Shown here piece after piece: positions 1-10,525 of a stretch of 64,000 bases of DNA. The notes under the pieces were generated by a model that was given only the letters and a program-made list of their open reading frames with translations, was not told where the DNA came from and did no database searches. Both the position numbers and the translations under genes were made by a program. The stretch comes from Boswellia sacra (lineage: Eukaryota; Streptophyta; Magnoliopsida; Sapindales; Burseraceae). The DNA is taken from contig SNVD02013263.1 in the NCBI GenBank assembly GCA_013180625.2, forward strand, positions 1-64,000, given 5' to 3'. Every line of letters starts with the position of its first letter. Positions within the stretch are counted from its first letter, which is position 1.

Positions 1-380
1 TTAATTGCCTCTTGTATTTTAAATTATTCTATTGTTTATGAACTTTGTTTGATTTTTATTATACTATGGTAGGTTCTACCACCTTGATGACTTATTCGTT
101 GAATTTTTCACTATGTTGGGTTATCCACCTATTTCCATGGATGGTTTTACCTCCTCTTGCTTTTTGTTTTATATTTGAATGGTCGGTAATACCACCTACC
201 ATCTTACATACTTGTTGATATTATCATGTCACCTCTTTGGATCATCCATATCACATTTGCTTATCTTATAATTTGTAACGCTTAAATTCCCTTCCTCGTG
301 GATCGACCCCGGTCTCACCGGGTTTTATTACTTCGACACTCCTATACTTGGGAGACAATCCTATTTTCGGATGTGTCAGC
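1..380 (+). repeat. Truncated LTR/leader fragment of a Ty3/gypsy-type element
   Basis: There is no coding frame here. The part near 295-365 (a 'gtggatcgaccccggtctcaccggg' type phrase, then a 'ttacttcgacactc' phrase) resembles the 3' end of LTRs of plant gypsy elements that prime with tRNA-Asp. The stretch stops abruptly near 375-385, where minus-strand reverse transcriptase sequence of another element begins. This looks like a truncated, older or nested insertion. The assignment rests on remembered sequence style, and the other LTR lies outside the window. Confidence 0.4.
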
Positions 381-383
381 AGT

Positions 384-823
384 AGGAGCATTAGTTAGTC
401 CAAATGGCATGACCATAAACTCATAATTCCCATAATGGGTACGAAAAGCGGTATTGGGTATGTCTCTTTCCTTTATTCTCAACTAATGATAACTCGAATG
501 AAGATCTATCTTGGAAAAACAACAAGATCTTCTTAACTAGTCAAAAAACTCATCGATCCTAGGTAAAGGATATTTGTTTTTCACTGTAACCCGATTTAAC
601 TGCCTGTAATCTATACATAAACGTAATGAACCATCTTTCTTCTTCACAAACAATGTTGGTGCACCCCAGGGAGAAGTATTAGGTCAGAAGAGAATCCCTT
701 CTCTAAGAATTCTTCTATTTGTAGCTTTAGCTCCCTCAACTCTGCGGGAGCCATTCGATAAGGAGCAACTGATATGGGTGCCACACCTGGATACACCTCG
801 ATGGCAAACTCCACTTCTCTAGT
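384..823 (-). pseudogene. Reverse transcriptase N-terminal remnant of Ty3/gypsy element
   Basis: Read on the minus strand, this continues from the protease domain. It gives broken phrases typical of Ty3/gypsy RT: a YRMAP-like segment with a following EL-LK pattern near 700-760, a 'WGAP' loading segment near 660, a DYRQLN-like segment near 600, and the [18 protein letters not shown] region at about 390-450. Several stops and an internal deletion interrupt it. No YVDD catalytic box, RNase H or integrase follows, because the sequence ends at the junction near 380. It is non-functional. Confidence 0.75.
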
Positions 824-1420
824 TCAAGGCAACCCGGGCAATTCTTTAGGAAAAACATCAGGAAAATCACTTACCACACGAGGAAGTTCAGAAATCCCTT
901 TATTAGTCTCTTCTACTAATATACTTGCTATCATGTTCCTGACCCCTTTCTTGTTTTGCGACCCAAGCAAAGGGTAATGCAATAATGCATATTTGTCCCC
1001 ATAAAAACTGAAAACGATCCCCTCAGGCATGTGAATTATCACTTTCTTCTTGTGACAGTCTAATATAACTCGATAAGCTGACAACCAATCCATTCCTAAT
1101 ATCACATCATACTCAGTGAAATCCATAAGTATCAAATCAAATGACAACCTGTGCCCACTTATCTCTAGCATACAAGAATGGCATATCCTCCCAACTTCTA
1201 GAGTATTACCCATAGGTGACTCCACGTGTAATACAGAGTCCAACAAATCAGACTCTAATCCTAATGTAGATGCAAAATGGGTAGATATAAAAGAATGAGT
1301 AGCTATAGAATCAAATAAAACAAAGGCCCATGCGTTAAAAACCAATAATGTACCTCCCACAATCATGTTGTCTGCAGGCTCTATCGGCTGAGTCAGAGCA
1401 AAAACTCGTCCCCGAGTCAT
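824..1420 (-). pseudogene. Aspartic protease region of Ty3/gypsy (Tekay/Del-like) polyprotein
   Basis: A 198-codon open stretch from the pol polyprotein. The pepsin-like retroviral protease fold is recognisable: an ALFD-type strand, then a THSFIS motif (residues 37-46), and later the 'ILGMDWL' strand-turn typical of plant Ty3/gypsy proteases. The catalytic triplet, normally D-S/T-G-A, reads D-S-I-A, so the invariant glycine is lost. The C-terminus (DVFP-ELPGLP) is the usual linker into RT. It ends at a stop where RT should continue in frame. The protein would mature Gag-Pol in the particle; this copy is dead. Confidence 0.85.
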
Positions 1421-1604
1421 CTGTCCCTGATGTCTATTACTCTGAGATGATCTTGGAAGCCTAACAGATTGAGAAGAAGCTTCCTGAGACCTATAAGATG
1501 TTTGATATGAATAAGCATTACGTCCTAAAACGGTGGTCTAAATTGTGACTCAATCCCTTGTCGAGGAGTCAGTTGGGTATAACTAGTGGCACTCTGAGGA
1601 CCTC

Positions 1605-2589
1605 TCATCGCTGCTGGACAATCCTATTGAATGTGACTGTGTTGTCTACATCTATAACATCTGGAACACTGACGTTGCAAATGACTTGGTTTCCCACACC
1701 CACAACAAACTCTTCGACTCTGTGAAGACCCACTTGACATGAAGCCTTGAGATTACAATTGTTGAGACTGAGAATTAAAGGAAGTCCTACTGAAATAAGT
1801 TCTCTATCTCTTTGCTGAACGATCATGCTGTCTCACTTCTCTAGAAGATATGCCAATACCCCCCACCCTGTGACCCTGGGATATCTCTTGTTTTGCAACT
1901 AAGGCAATCCCCGCCATATCAGCATATGTCGTCATTCTACATATTACAACTAAGGGTCTGATGTCATCTCTTAGTCCCTTTTGAAATCTCCAAGCCTTGC
2001 TAGACTCATCTACCATCAAACCGGGTGCAAAGCAGGATAAGGTAGTAAATCGTGCCTCATATTGTTGCACTATCATGTTCCCCTATGTCAAGTATATAAA
2101 CTCATTTTCCTTTTGATCACGAAAAACCTTAGGAAAATATTTGTATAGAAAAGCAGTAGAGAAGTCTCTCCATGTAAGGATGTTTCCTTCTCTGATACGC
2201 TAAACGGATGTCCACCACTGTAATGCCTCTCCTATCAACAGATGAGTTTCCACTCTAACCCGTAAATCTTTTTCAACTTGCAAAAGATTAAAGAGGTGCT
2301 CAACTCGTATAAGCCAATCTTCTGCAACATTCAGATCAGGCTCCCTATTGAAAATGGGTGGATTGTGGCGTTGGACTTCTCTAAGTGCATTCTTCATTCT
2401 ATTATCGACACCCGTCTCCAATACCAGTTGAGTGGGTGATAGTGGGTTAGCATGAAGAGTATCTCTAACTGTGTTTGCCACTATTTTTGCCAATCTATTG
2501 GCCACATCTCTCATAGTTCTATAAAACTCCGACCTCTCGCCACCCTCAGGTGGGTTAGAACTCAAAGCACCTCGCGTACGAGAACTCAT
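1605..2589 (-). pseudogene. Gag (capsid plus CCHC zinc knuckle) of Ty3/gypsy element
   Basis: The start at 2589 opens a serine/proline-rich N-terminus, then a capsid-type region with 'NREPDLNVAEDWLIRVEHLF'. The frame continues to about 1804 with two in-frame TAG stops near 2200 and 2090, where tryptophan would be expected. The segment 2076-1804 holds the capsid C-terminal part (a 'YEARFTTL' block and an 'RFQKGLRDDIRP' block). Further on, near 1700, a CCHC knuckle of the form C-x2-C-x4-H-x4-C lies in a disrupted frame. Gag would package element RNA. The domain order and PBS type point to a chromovirus of the Tekay/Del group (inference). Confidence 0.8.
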
Positions 2590-2750
2590 TATCTAATTTT
2601 GTTAATGGCAACAACATAAGTGGTAGAATTCTATAACATATGGAACAAAAACATAACAACAAATATTCAAGGCACATGCAAGATACAAGACATAACTCTA
2701 CCCCTCCCAAACCATCTACATCCTTTTCCTAAGTCCACAGTAAAGTCTAG

Positions 2751-2762
2751 GCTCTCATACCA
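2751..2762 (-). promoter_or_regulatory. Primer binding site (initiator tRNA-Met type) of the minus-strand gypsy element
   Basis: On the minus strand this reads TGGTATGAGAGC, one mismatch from the tRNA-iMet complement TGGTATCAGAGC. It lies three bases from the LTR end ...CGTCACA at 2766, the normal PBS spacing. It fixes the LTR boundary and the orientation of gag. Confidence 0.8.
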
Positions 2763-3233
2763 CTCTGTGACGCCCTAACATCCCTTATTAAAAGATTTTA
2801 AAGGTGATTGAATAAGAAATTAATAAGTACATCATCAATATATCGTTTTTATCTCCTTTTTTTTAATATACATCCCATGAATTCATTACAACATATTACC
2901 ATTTGTTCAAAATAAACTTTACATACACTGGTGATTAAAATCAATACATAAGTTGCTTGTCACATAACAAAATCTCCTATCATAAGTTAGGAGAATTAAG
3001 ACCGTTCCCAAAAATCATCGTACGAATGCAGACTCCAAGCCCCCTAGGAAAGCTCTGGAACACCACTAGTATGAATATCTTTCTGTGTACCTGTGAAGGG
3101 AGGGGTGAGCATGAAGCCCAGTAGGAAAGATTCTAACATTATACTAAATCACACGCATTCAACAATTACTCAATTACAGAGTTACACACCCAATAATAAT
3201 AAATCAAATAATTACGTTCATTCGCACATAAAA

Positions 3234-3490
3234 TTTATACTCGTGTTCCCCTTGGATCTGTATACAAAACGGCCCAACCAAGGTCCAACACATTACATTT
3301 AGATTCGTGTTCCCTTTGGATCCGTATCCGAACGGCCCATCCAAGGTCCAACACATCATGTCATTATATTCGTGTTCCCCTTACATCAGTATACAAAACG
3401 GCTCATCCAAGGTCCAACACTAAGAATTTCATATCTGCATTCTCCTTGGATCCGTATGCAAAACGGCCATCCAAGATCTAATGCATACAT
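3234..3490 (+). repeat. Tandem repeat, about 62-bp unit, four diverged copies, inside LTR
   Basis: Four successive copies share the core 'cgtgttccccttggatc' followed by 'cgtatacaaaacggccc' and 'atccaaggtccaacac'. Copies begin near 3240, 3303, 3368 and 3432. Divergence between copies is modest, with several single-base changes and small indels. Confidence 0.85.
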
Positions 3491-3599
3491 TTACAACCTG
3501 TCAATATAATTTCTACGATAAATATCAAGAAAATACAATTTTTATGAAAAATCTAGGACTTTTCAGAAGTGGGCAGTCGATTTGGGTCAATTCTGAAAT

Positions 3600-4010
3600 T
3601 CTGCTCGATACTTGACACTATTCACTCGACACTGTGCCGCTTGACACTCGACACTCGAACATATACATCGAGTCACGCACGTAACACGTAACACTATTCG
3701 CTCGACACTTGGCACTAGACACTCAACACTATGCCGCTTAACACTCGACACTTGAACATGCATGTCGAGTCATGCATGGAACACTGGACCCTAGACACTC
3801 GACACTCAAACATGCACGTCGAGTCTCACATGCAACACGCGACACTGTTCGCTCGACACTCAGTGCTAGACACCTGACACTGTGCTGCTCGTCACTTGAT
3901 ACTATTCACACCAGACACTCAACATATACCTCTCGACACTCAACACTGTTTGCACCCGACACTCGACATATGCCTCATGACACTCGACAAACAAATGTCG
4001 AGTGTTGTCA
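3600..4010 (+). repeat. Low-complexity array of CACTCGACACT-type minisatellite, inside LTR
   Basis: Dozens of overlapping 9-12 bp units based on CTCGACACT fill about 400 bp, interspersed with longer repeated phrases that contain 'catgcacgtcgagtc'. There is no real reading frame; the open stretch at 3772-4029 is a by-product of the repeat. Confidence 0.85.
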
Positions 4011-4645
4011 TATGAAACATCAGTATTAAAATCCAGAGTTGTGAACCCGTTCTATTAAGTCGATTCAAGCATCTCATTTCTAGATTTTGACTTCCAACTT
4101 CAAAAATTCATCCAAAATTCATTTTAACTCCAAATTCAATGAAATTAGCGGCTAAGTAAAGGTTCATATATCTATTTTCCTAAACAAATGAAAAATCATA
4201 CAATTCTCAATCCAGAAAAATGCATCAGCTCAAACAACACAGGACAGTCACATGAACTCCAACTCCCTCTCAAGAACCATCTCTACTTCACTTCATAAGC
4301 ACTTAGTTTTCACACATAATTCCTCATTCAAACAACAAAACAATCGACTTACAATAAGTAGTTTCATTCATAATTCATCATCCATGCAACAAAACAATCA
4401 ATTTAGAATAGGTCACATGCATAACAAACCAACATCAATTAAAACAACAAAAAAACATGACATGATGTAAGTATAGTGTTAGAAAATCCCTACTTGTATT
4501 CCAAGCTTATACACCTCTTTGAAACTTTTTCCTCTTTTCCTGTCTTTTCTTCCCTCTTTTTTTCTTCTTCTCCTTCTTCTCTTCTTATCTCCCTGTAACC
4601 GTGAGACTCTCCTCTCTCTATATCCAATTGCTGGAGAAATCCTCT

Positions 4646-4657
4646 CTTATATATATA
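4646..4657 (-). promoter_or_regulatory. TATA box of the gypsy LTR promoter
   Basis: The minus strand reads TATATATATAAG followed by GAGAGGATTTC, a standard plant TATA region. It sits inside the LTR, upstream of the inferred transcript start, with a CT-rich stretch (plus-strand view) at 4540-4600 beyond it. Confidence 0.5.
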
Positions 4658-4739
4658 CAAGGACTTGATTCATGGGCCTAAACCCACTAATTTTCCAACC
4701 CACTTAACCTTAAACATAATTTCTAAATTTTGTAATATA

Positions 4740-5593
4740 TAAATGCATACCTATTTGTTTTCTTTTGAAACTCTACACCACAACAAAGTGGTTTGGCTGA
4801 AAGGATGAATGAAATACTTCTTAAAAGGGTTAGATCCATGTAGTTGAGAATTGCAATGCCCAAGAAGTTTTGGGGAGAAGCAGTCAACAAGGCAACACAT
4901 TTGATAAATAGATGCCCATCAGTAGCTATTGGTTTCAAGACACCCGAAGAATTGTGAACAGACTCACCTTCGAGCTGCAGTCATTTGAGGGTGTTTGGTT
5001 GTGTGGCGTACGCACATATTAAGTAGGGTAAATTAGAGCCAAGGGCAAGGAAATGCATGTTTGTTAGCTATCTAGATGGTGTGAAAGGATACAGGTTGTG
5101 ATGACAAGAGTCAAATGTTTCAAAGTGTTTCACGAGCAAAGATGTCACCTGTAGAGAGTCGAAGTTCTATTTTGTGGGTTGTTGTAAACCTCAGTCGATA
5201 CCTAGTAAGAATGCTATGGATGTAGATAGTGTTGGGACTAAGGTGGAGCTCCATGAAGTCGAAGATTCTAGGGAGGAAGAGCCAAGTGAAATGGTTGAAC
5301 ATGACGACGCTGAGGAAGTCCTTGATGAGTTTGACGACTTAAGAAACTATCAACTAGCAAGAGATCATGATACGAGGACAGTAGCACCACCGATAAGGTA
5401 TGGTTATGCTGATCTAATAGTTTTTGCTCTATCTATATTTGAGGAGACTGATGGTAATGAGCCTATAAATTATAGAGAAGTGATGACTAGCAGAGATAGA
5501 AGTCATTAGCAGTAGGCAATGATGAAAGAAATGGATTCTTTGAATAAGAATCATACTTGGATCTTGGTTGATAATGTTACTAGATAGAAGGTA
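4740..5593 (+). pseudogene. Copia integrase C-terminal part and linker to RT, degraded
   Basis: From 4787 the plus strand encodes the end of a Ty1/copia integrase: an LAERMNE segment, then 'MPKKFWGEAV' and a later 'LRVFGCVAYAH' block, the conserved region after the catalytic core, with in-frame stops at about 4841, 4957 and 5023. The next 111 codons (5174-5509) are an acidic linker rich in E and D (VELHEVEDSREEEPSE), as found between integrase and RT in copia pol. The start of the element was lost at the junction with the gypsy LTR near 4740. Confidence 0.8.
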
Positions 5594-6330
5594 ACAAGTT
5601 GTAAATAGGTATTTAAGCAAGAAGAAGATTCACATAGGGATGGAAAGCGTAGGTACAAGGCTAGGCTAGTTGCAAAAGGGTTCACCCAAATGGAAGGCAT
5701 TGATTTCAATGAGGTTTTCTCTCCTGTTGCGAAACACACTTCCATTAGAGTACTACTTGCACTAGTAACCCAGTTTAATATGGAGTTAAAGCATATGGAT
5801 GTCAAAATCGCATTCCTTCATGGTAATTTGAAGGAGAGGATTATGGTGGTGCAACCTGAAGTTTTTGTAAAAGCAGGAAGTGAAGACAAAGTGGGCTTGT
5901 TGAAGAAATCTTTGTATGGCCTCAAGCGATCACCATGACAATGGCATTTGAAGTTTGATGAGTTTATGATCAAACATGGGTATACCAGAAGTAAATATGA
6001 TAGTTGCATGTATGTCAGGTGGTTAAACAATGGAGTTAGGACTTTCTTGTTGTTGTATGTTGATGACATATTGATTACATCGACGAAAATGGAAGAAATT
6101 CAAAAACTGAAAATGCAATAGAACAAGTAATTTGAGATGAAAGATTTGAGTTTTGCTGAGAAGATTTGGGGATGAAGATCAGTATAGATAGAGATAGAGG
6201 CTTGTTATTTCTGTCTCAAGATAACTACATGCTCAAAATACTTGAGAAGTTCAACATGGCTGGTACAAAGAAGGTACAGTCTTATTTGTCAGCTCACTTT
6301 AAACTTTCATCGTCACATTCTCTAGTACAG
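5594..6330 (+). pseudogene. Copia reverse transcriptase, degraded
   Basis: RT of Ty1/copia type. Visible parts are a 'YKARLVAKGFTQMEGIDF' segment, a 'VFSPVAKHTSIRVLLA' segment, 'DVKIAFLHG', 'KSLYGLKRSP' (5640-5938), and the catalytic LLLYVDDILI box at about 6048-6080. Stops at 5587, 5608 and 5936 and a frame change after 6110 break it. It is part of the same pol as the flanking integrase and RNase H remnants. Confidence 0.9.
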
Positions 6331-6347
6331 ATGTAGAGAAAAAGGAG

Positions 6348-6923
6348 ATGGCTAAAATTTCTTATACTAGTGCTTTTGGAAGTTTGATATACTCCATGGT
6401 GTGTACAAGACCTAACTTGGCGTATGTAGCCAGTTCGATGAGTCGTTCCAGAGCAAATCCGGGTAGATATCATTGGGAAGTTGTCAAGTGTACATTCAAA
6501 TATCTCAAGGGTACTTCAAACTACAGGCTAGTGTACAAGAGGAGCAAAGATATGGATGAAAAGCTGATGGGTTATATGGATGAAGATTTTGCAGGTGCTC
6601 TTGATAAGAGAAGGTTTTTAATCAGTTATATGTTCACGTTGTTAGGTTGTACCATTAGTTGGAAAGCCAATTTGTAATCAATTGTGGCTCTTTCAACGAT
6701 TGAAGCAAAGTATATTGCTGCTACAGAGGTTGTAAAAGAAGCATTGTGGCTGCGAAGGCTTGTTGGTGAGTTTGGTGTGAGACAAGACAAGGTAAAAGTG
6801 TTTTGTGACAACCAAAGTGTAATACATTTGACCAAAAACCAAATGTATCATGAGAGAACCAAACATATAGACATCAAGCTGAATTTCATCAAGATGTCAT
6901 TACGGAAAGGGAAGTTTCAATAG
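6348..6923 (+). pseudogene. Copia RNase H and pol C-terminus, degraded
   Basis: Begins with the 'YTSAFGSLIYSMVCTRPNLAY' region and runs through an 'HWEVVKCTFKYLKGT' block, a GYMDEDFAG segment (normally D-S/A-D-(F/W)-AG), 'STIEAKYIAATEV' and 'CDNQSVIHLTKN'. A stop at 6676 splits it. The final 'ADMITKPV' motif follows near 6950 in another frame. This is the RNase H domain that would remove the RNA template during reverse transcription. Confidence 0.9.
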
Positions 6924-7098
6924 TTAAAATTCACATTGAACGAAATCTGGCAGATATGATCACTAAGCCTGTTACAAGTGTCAAGTTCAAAACTTGTATG
7001 GATTTGATATGAGTAATGTATGGACCGTTTTAGCTTGAAAGTACACATGGCTGGAATCTACTATGGTGGTTTACAGTATGGAACACAAGCTTGATCCA

Positions 7099-7118
7099 AG
7101 GTGGAGATTTATAAAGTT
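7099..7118 (+). promoter_or_regulatory. Polypurine tract of the copia element
   Basis: AAGGTGGAGATT lies just before the 3' LTR start, the classic plant copia second-strand primer. It is separated from the LTR by a few bases (TATAAAGT), so the boundary has drifted slightly. Confidence 0.7.
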
Positions 7119-7777
7119 TGTTGCTCAACTTATGTAGTGTAGGTAGAAATATGGCGTCACAACTGCGCTAGAGCACCAGATGCAATATTAGACGTCAAAG
7201 GATACAGCGTTAGACATGAAAGGCAGTGACTTTGGCATAGTCGCACAATGAGTTTTGCACAGGAGCACAGAATTAGCGTAGGAACGTAGGTAATTATACG
7301 TAAGGGGCGTAGGTTCTAGGTCTGGAATACGTATGAAGGCAGAGAGTTTGTGTCGGAGCGCAAGTCTATTTCTTAGTAGAATTAGGATTTCTTGGCATGC
7401 AAGTTATTGGCCTATAATCCTTAGATATAAATAAGGTATGTGTTTCCAGTGTAAATAGAGAGGTCTAGGAAGTCAAAGAGAAGAGAGGAAAGAAGAGAGT
7501 TAGGGTTTAGAGATATTGGGAGTTTCTTGTAGAGGAAGAAACTAAAATTTTTTTTCTAGTTGTCCCTGTAAACACTCTTGTATCTCTTATTTTTCACCAT
7601 AGTGGATTGATTATTACCAGCAACTAGACGTAGGATCATGTTTCATCGTCTAAACTAGTATAAATCCCCGTGTTCTTGTGTTTTTCTTTTGGTTTACTTT
7701 ACTTAGGTGTGATTAAATCTCCTAGTTTAATTATGCGTTAAGCTGCTTGTAAGTGTGTGCCACTCTTCTTTACAACA
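7119..7777 (+). repeat. 3' LTR of the plus-strand copia element
   Basis: A 659-bp segment begins TGTTGCTCAAC and ends CTTTACAACA, giving the perfect terminal inverted repeat TGTTG/CAACA. It directly follows pol and the polypurine tract. A TATAAATA box sits at 7426-7433. The 5' LTR is absent because the element is truncated at its 5' side, so a target duplication cannot be checked. Confidence 0.75.
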
Positions 7778-9678
7778 GATCATTTAGAAAAGTTTTCTAA
7801 AATGAGGGAATATGCGTGCCCATATGAAGCATATGCAACCAACAAACTTATCACATTAAACTCTATATAGCACCCACACCTGCCCATCAAATTTAGAAAG
7901 TTTCAAACTTAAAGTCTATCTGGTTGGGTTTTTCTATTTATCAAAAGAGTTTTTTTTAATGTCAAAGCTCTTTCAAATTTTTTTTGTGTAGTTTGGTTGC
8001 CACCTGATAAGAGCTTTTTTATGATTAAAAAAGCTCCTATACATCTACTAGAAGAAGCCCAGAATTGAGGCTTTTGAAAAAAAATCTTTTTTAGCTTTTT
8101 TAAAGTTCTGAAATGTTAAAGATACCCTCATGTAATTTTAAAAATTTGACTTTATTCTTTTCTTATAACAAAACTCTATTTTAATAATTTAATTATAAAA
8201 AGTACTTATATATTTGTTCTATCAAATAATCAATAATTTTATGATAAAAGTTTTACTTCAAAAAGATCTATCTCAACATGCTTTATTTGAAGAAGTTGAA
8301 ATAAATAGATCCTTAATTATTATAAAGAAACCTTTACGTATGTATAACCTGTCAAGCATAACTTTTATTAAAGAATTAACATAAATATAAGCATTTTGTT
8401 TTCTTAATTCATATGAACCTGTCAAATCAATCCCGTAATTGTTTTCGTTTATTTTATCAAAGAAACAATATTAAAATAAAAAATTTTATGTACTGACTAT
8501 ACATACATAAGAATTAAGAATTTCAAGTGAATCGATATATGAAATAGAATTCATATTCACAAACCATAGAAACAAATTAAACAAAATAGAAAAGAAAACC
8601 AATAACTCTTTCATAAGTGATGATAATTGAACTCTTGTATGGTCCACCAGCCTCATCCATTAAATCTGCAAATTAAATTGTCAAAATTATGATAAATTTA
8701 TATACTATTGTTAGAATCAGATGAATCCTGTCTAAAACAATCTAAAAGGTACAACCAAAAGCGTCAATTTATGGACACAACGTAACTATTTCATGTATCG
8801 GTATCATTATGGAGTGATCAGACGGAGACCATAAATTGTTAAAAAAATTTTCTATAAGAAGAGGTAAGGGCGCGTGGTCTTTTTCAACTATTTAATATAT
8901 ATAAAGTGAAAACATTAGAAAGTGTTTTCGTTTAAGTTGCAAAGTTTTTTAATCTTAAATGGCAGAAAAGTTTGGATTAGAAGCGAATTCTAAGTTTAAT
9001 CAAGTAAGCATCCAATAATCTGGAAGCTCACAACAGTCAACTAATTGATGGTTATGTATCCATTTAATTAGTGTTACAGCACGTCTTGTCCTCAAATATA
9101 TGTTAATTATGAATTGTGATGGCTTGAAGAGAATATGGAAATATTCTCAGCTAGGTTGTTCAATAATAATGCAATGAAGGGCCCTCGTATTTGCTTCCTA
9201 ATTCAACACAAATAAGCATTACCAGTTTTTTCCAAGGCGTTGTCTTTATCTTTTTGTTGAATTCCTTGGATTGAAAAAGACATAGATTGGCCCCATCAAT
9301 TATATATTTTATTGGTAGATAGCATGTGGTTCTGTTTCTCTTTCGGCATAGCATGATCATTGTCTAGTTCATGCCTAGGATTTAGAAACATAAATTTGTC
9401 GTCATTATATAGATCTTTTTCATTGTAAATTTCGCAATCATATATGGTTGAATATTCAATTTCTAAGTTGACAGTTCTGTTGTTACCTGGGAACGACTGA
9501 TCATCGATTCGAGTCATTTAGAATTTTTTATGTTCTCTCTCTAACCGGGAAAGAACAGAGCACAGTGCTCTGATTACGGCTTGAAATAAATTAAGAAAGT
9601 AGAAATTTCCATTGACTGATATCTGTTTCTAAGAAAATTTGTGATACTAGATTTGAATTCTTTCTAGAGCTTGACGAG
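7778..9678. other. AT-rich intergenic DNA, includes a diverged duplicated block
   Basis: No convincing coding frame. The stretch from about 8390 to 9620 is a diverged copy of 33930-34830: shared phrases include 'agcatccaataat', 'gaagggccctcgt' (matching 'gagggccctcatg'), 'aattcaacacaaat', 'ggcgttgtcttt' and 'ggccccatcaa', all in the same order. Open stretches at 9160-9517 (minus) lie within this block and are not supported as genes. Confidence 0.6.
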
Positions 9679-10517
9679 TAGGGGTGTGTATATGGTATGG
9701 TGTGGTATCGTTATACTATTCTCATACCATATATAGGTCGAATTTTAGATTTTTATATCATACCATATCATTCTTGAATACAATACCATATCACATCCCC
9801 TATGATAGGTTAATTAAATACAGGTATGGTTTGATATTTTTGGGTAGTTGATCAAACTGACCAAAATATGGATAATATTTTACTATGTATTTTTAATTAT
9901 TTTAAAGTTCATTTATAGTTTTTTTTTCAAGATTTTGACACTTTGAGTTCTTATTTTGACATTATTTAATATTATGATTCATAAAGTTTGTACTAAATAA
10001 AAAAATAAAGCAATTACATATCCTTAACAATACAAATAATGAAGTAACTATATATTCTATAACAACACAAATAATCAAGTAACATCGTATCTATAACAAT
10101 ACAAAAATATCATGTAACTACATATTCTATAACAACACGAATACTCAAGCAATTACATTATTTACTATTTCAAAATTCAAGCAAAATGATAGAAAAATGA
10201 TAGCTGATTAGGGATTTAGGATTACTCTTTTCATTATATACTCTATTAGTGTATATAGCACTCACACATACAAACTATACATAACCAATTATAAATTGAC
10301 ACGTGGCATAATTTTTATTTTTTAAAAAAAAAGTATGGTATGGTATGATATTTTCGAGTTTTTACAAAAATACCCGCCATCATACCATACCATAGGGGTT
10401 TTTCAAAATATTTACCATATCATACCCTATATTCTTTTTATACCCTACCCTACCTCCACCATACCATGGCAGCTATGTCGGGTTCGGGTGGATGGGTAGG
10501 TACCATGCACACCGTCA
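9679..10517. mobile_element. hAT-like non-autonomous element (copy 1)
   Basis: An 839-bp insertion begins TAGGGGTGTGTATATGG and ends CCATGCACACCGTCA, an imperfect terminal inverted repeat. It is flanked by TTGACGAG (9671-9678) and ATGACGAG (10518-10525), an 8-bp duplication with one mismatch, as made by hAT transposases. Both ends are dense in the short palindrome-forming words GGTATGG and CCATACC. It has no coding frame. The same family recurs at 63285-64000, sharing interior words such as 'tttgtactaaataaaa' and 'aacaatacaaataat'. Transposition would depend on an autonomous relative. Confidence 0.75.
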
Positions 10518-10525
10518 ATGACGAG

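Larger units (their letters stand above)
2766..4718 (-). repeat. LTR of the minus-strand Ty3/gypsy element
   Basis: One LTR of about 1.95 kb lies immediately upstream of the PBS. Its inner end (minus strand ...CGTCACA) is well defined. The outer end is inferred near 4718, where TGTTTAAGG on the minus strand would give a TG start, just before copia integrase sequence begins. It contains two tandem-repeat arrays (3234-3490 and 3600-4010) and a TATA-like run at 4646-4657. The partner LTR is missing because the element is truncated at about 384. Confidence is high for the inner end and moderate for the outer end. Confidence 0.65.

Noticed and set aside
774..1298. Plus-strand open frames at 774-977 and 1116-1298
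   Set aside because: They are antisense to a clear protease/RT linker on the minus strand and have no family features.
3772..4029. 85-codon open frame rich in H, T and R
   Set aside because: It is produced by the CTCGACACT repeat and has no protein character.
9160..9517. Two minus-strand open frames
   Set aside because: The duplicated block at 34 kb does not preserve the frames, so they are chance openings.
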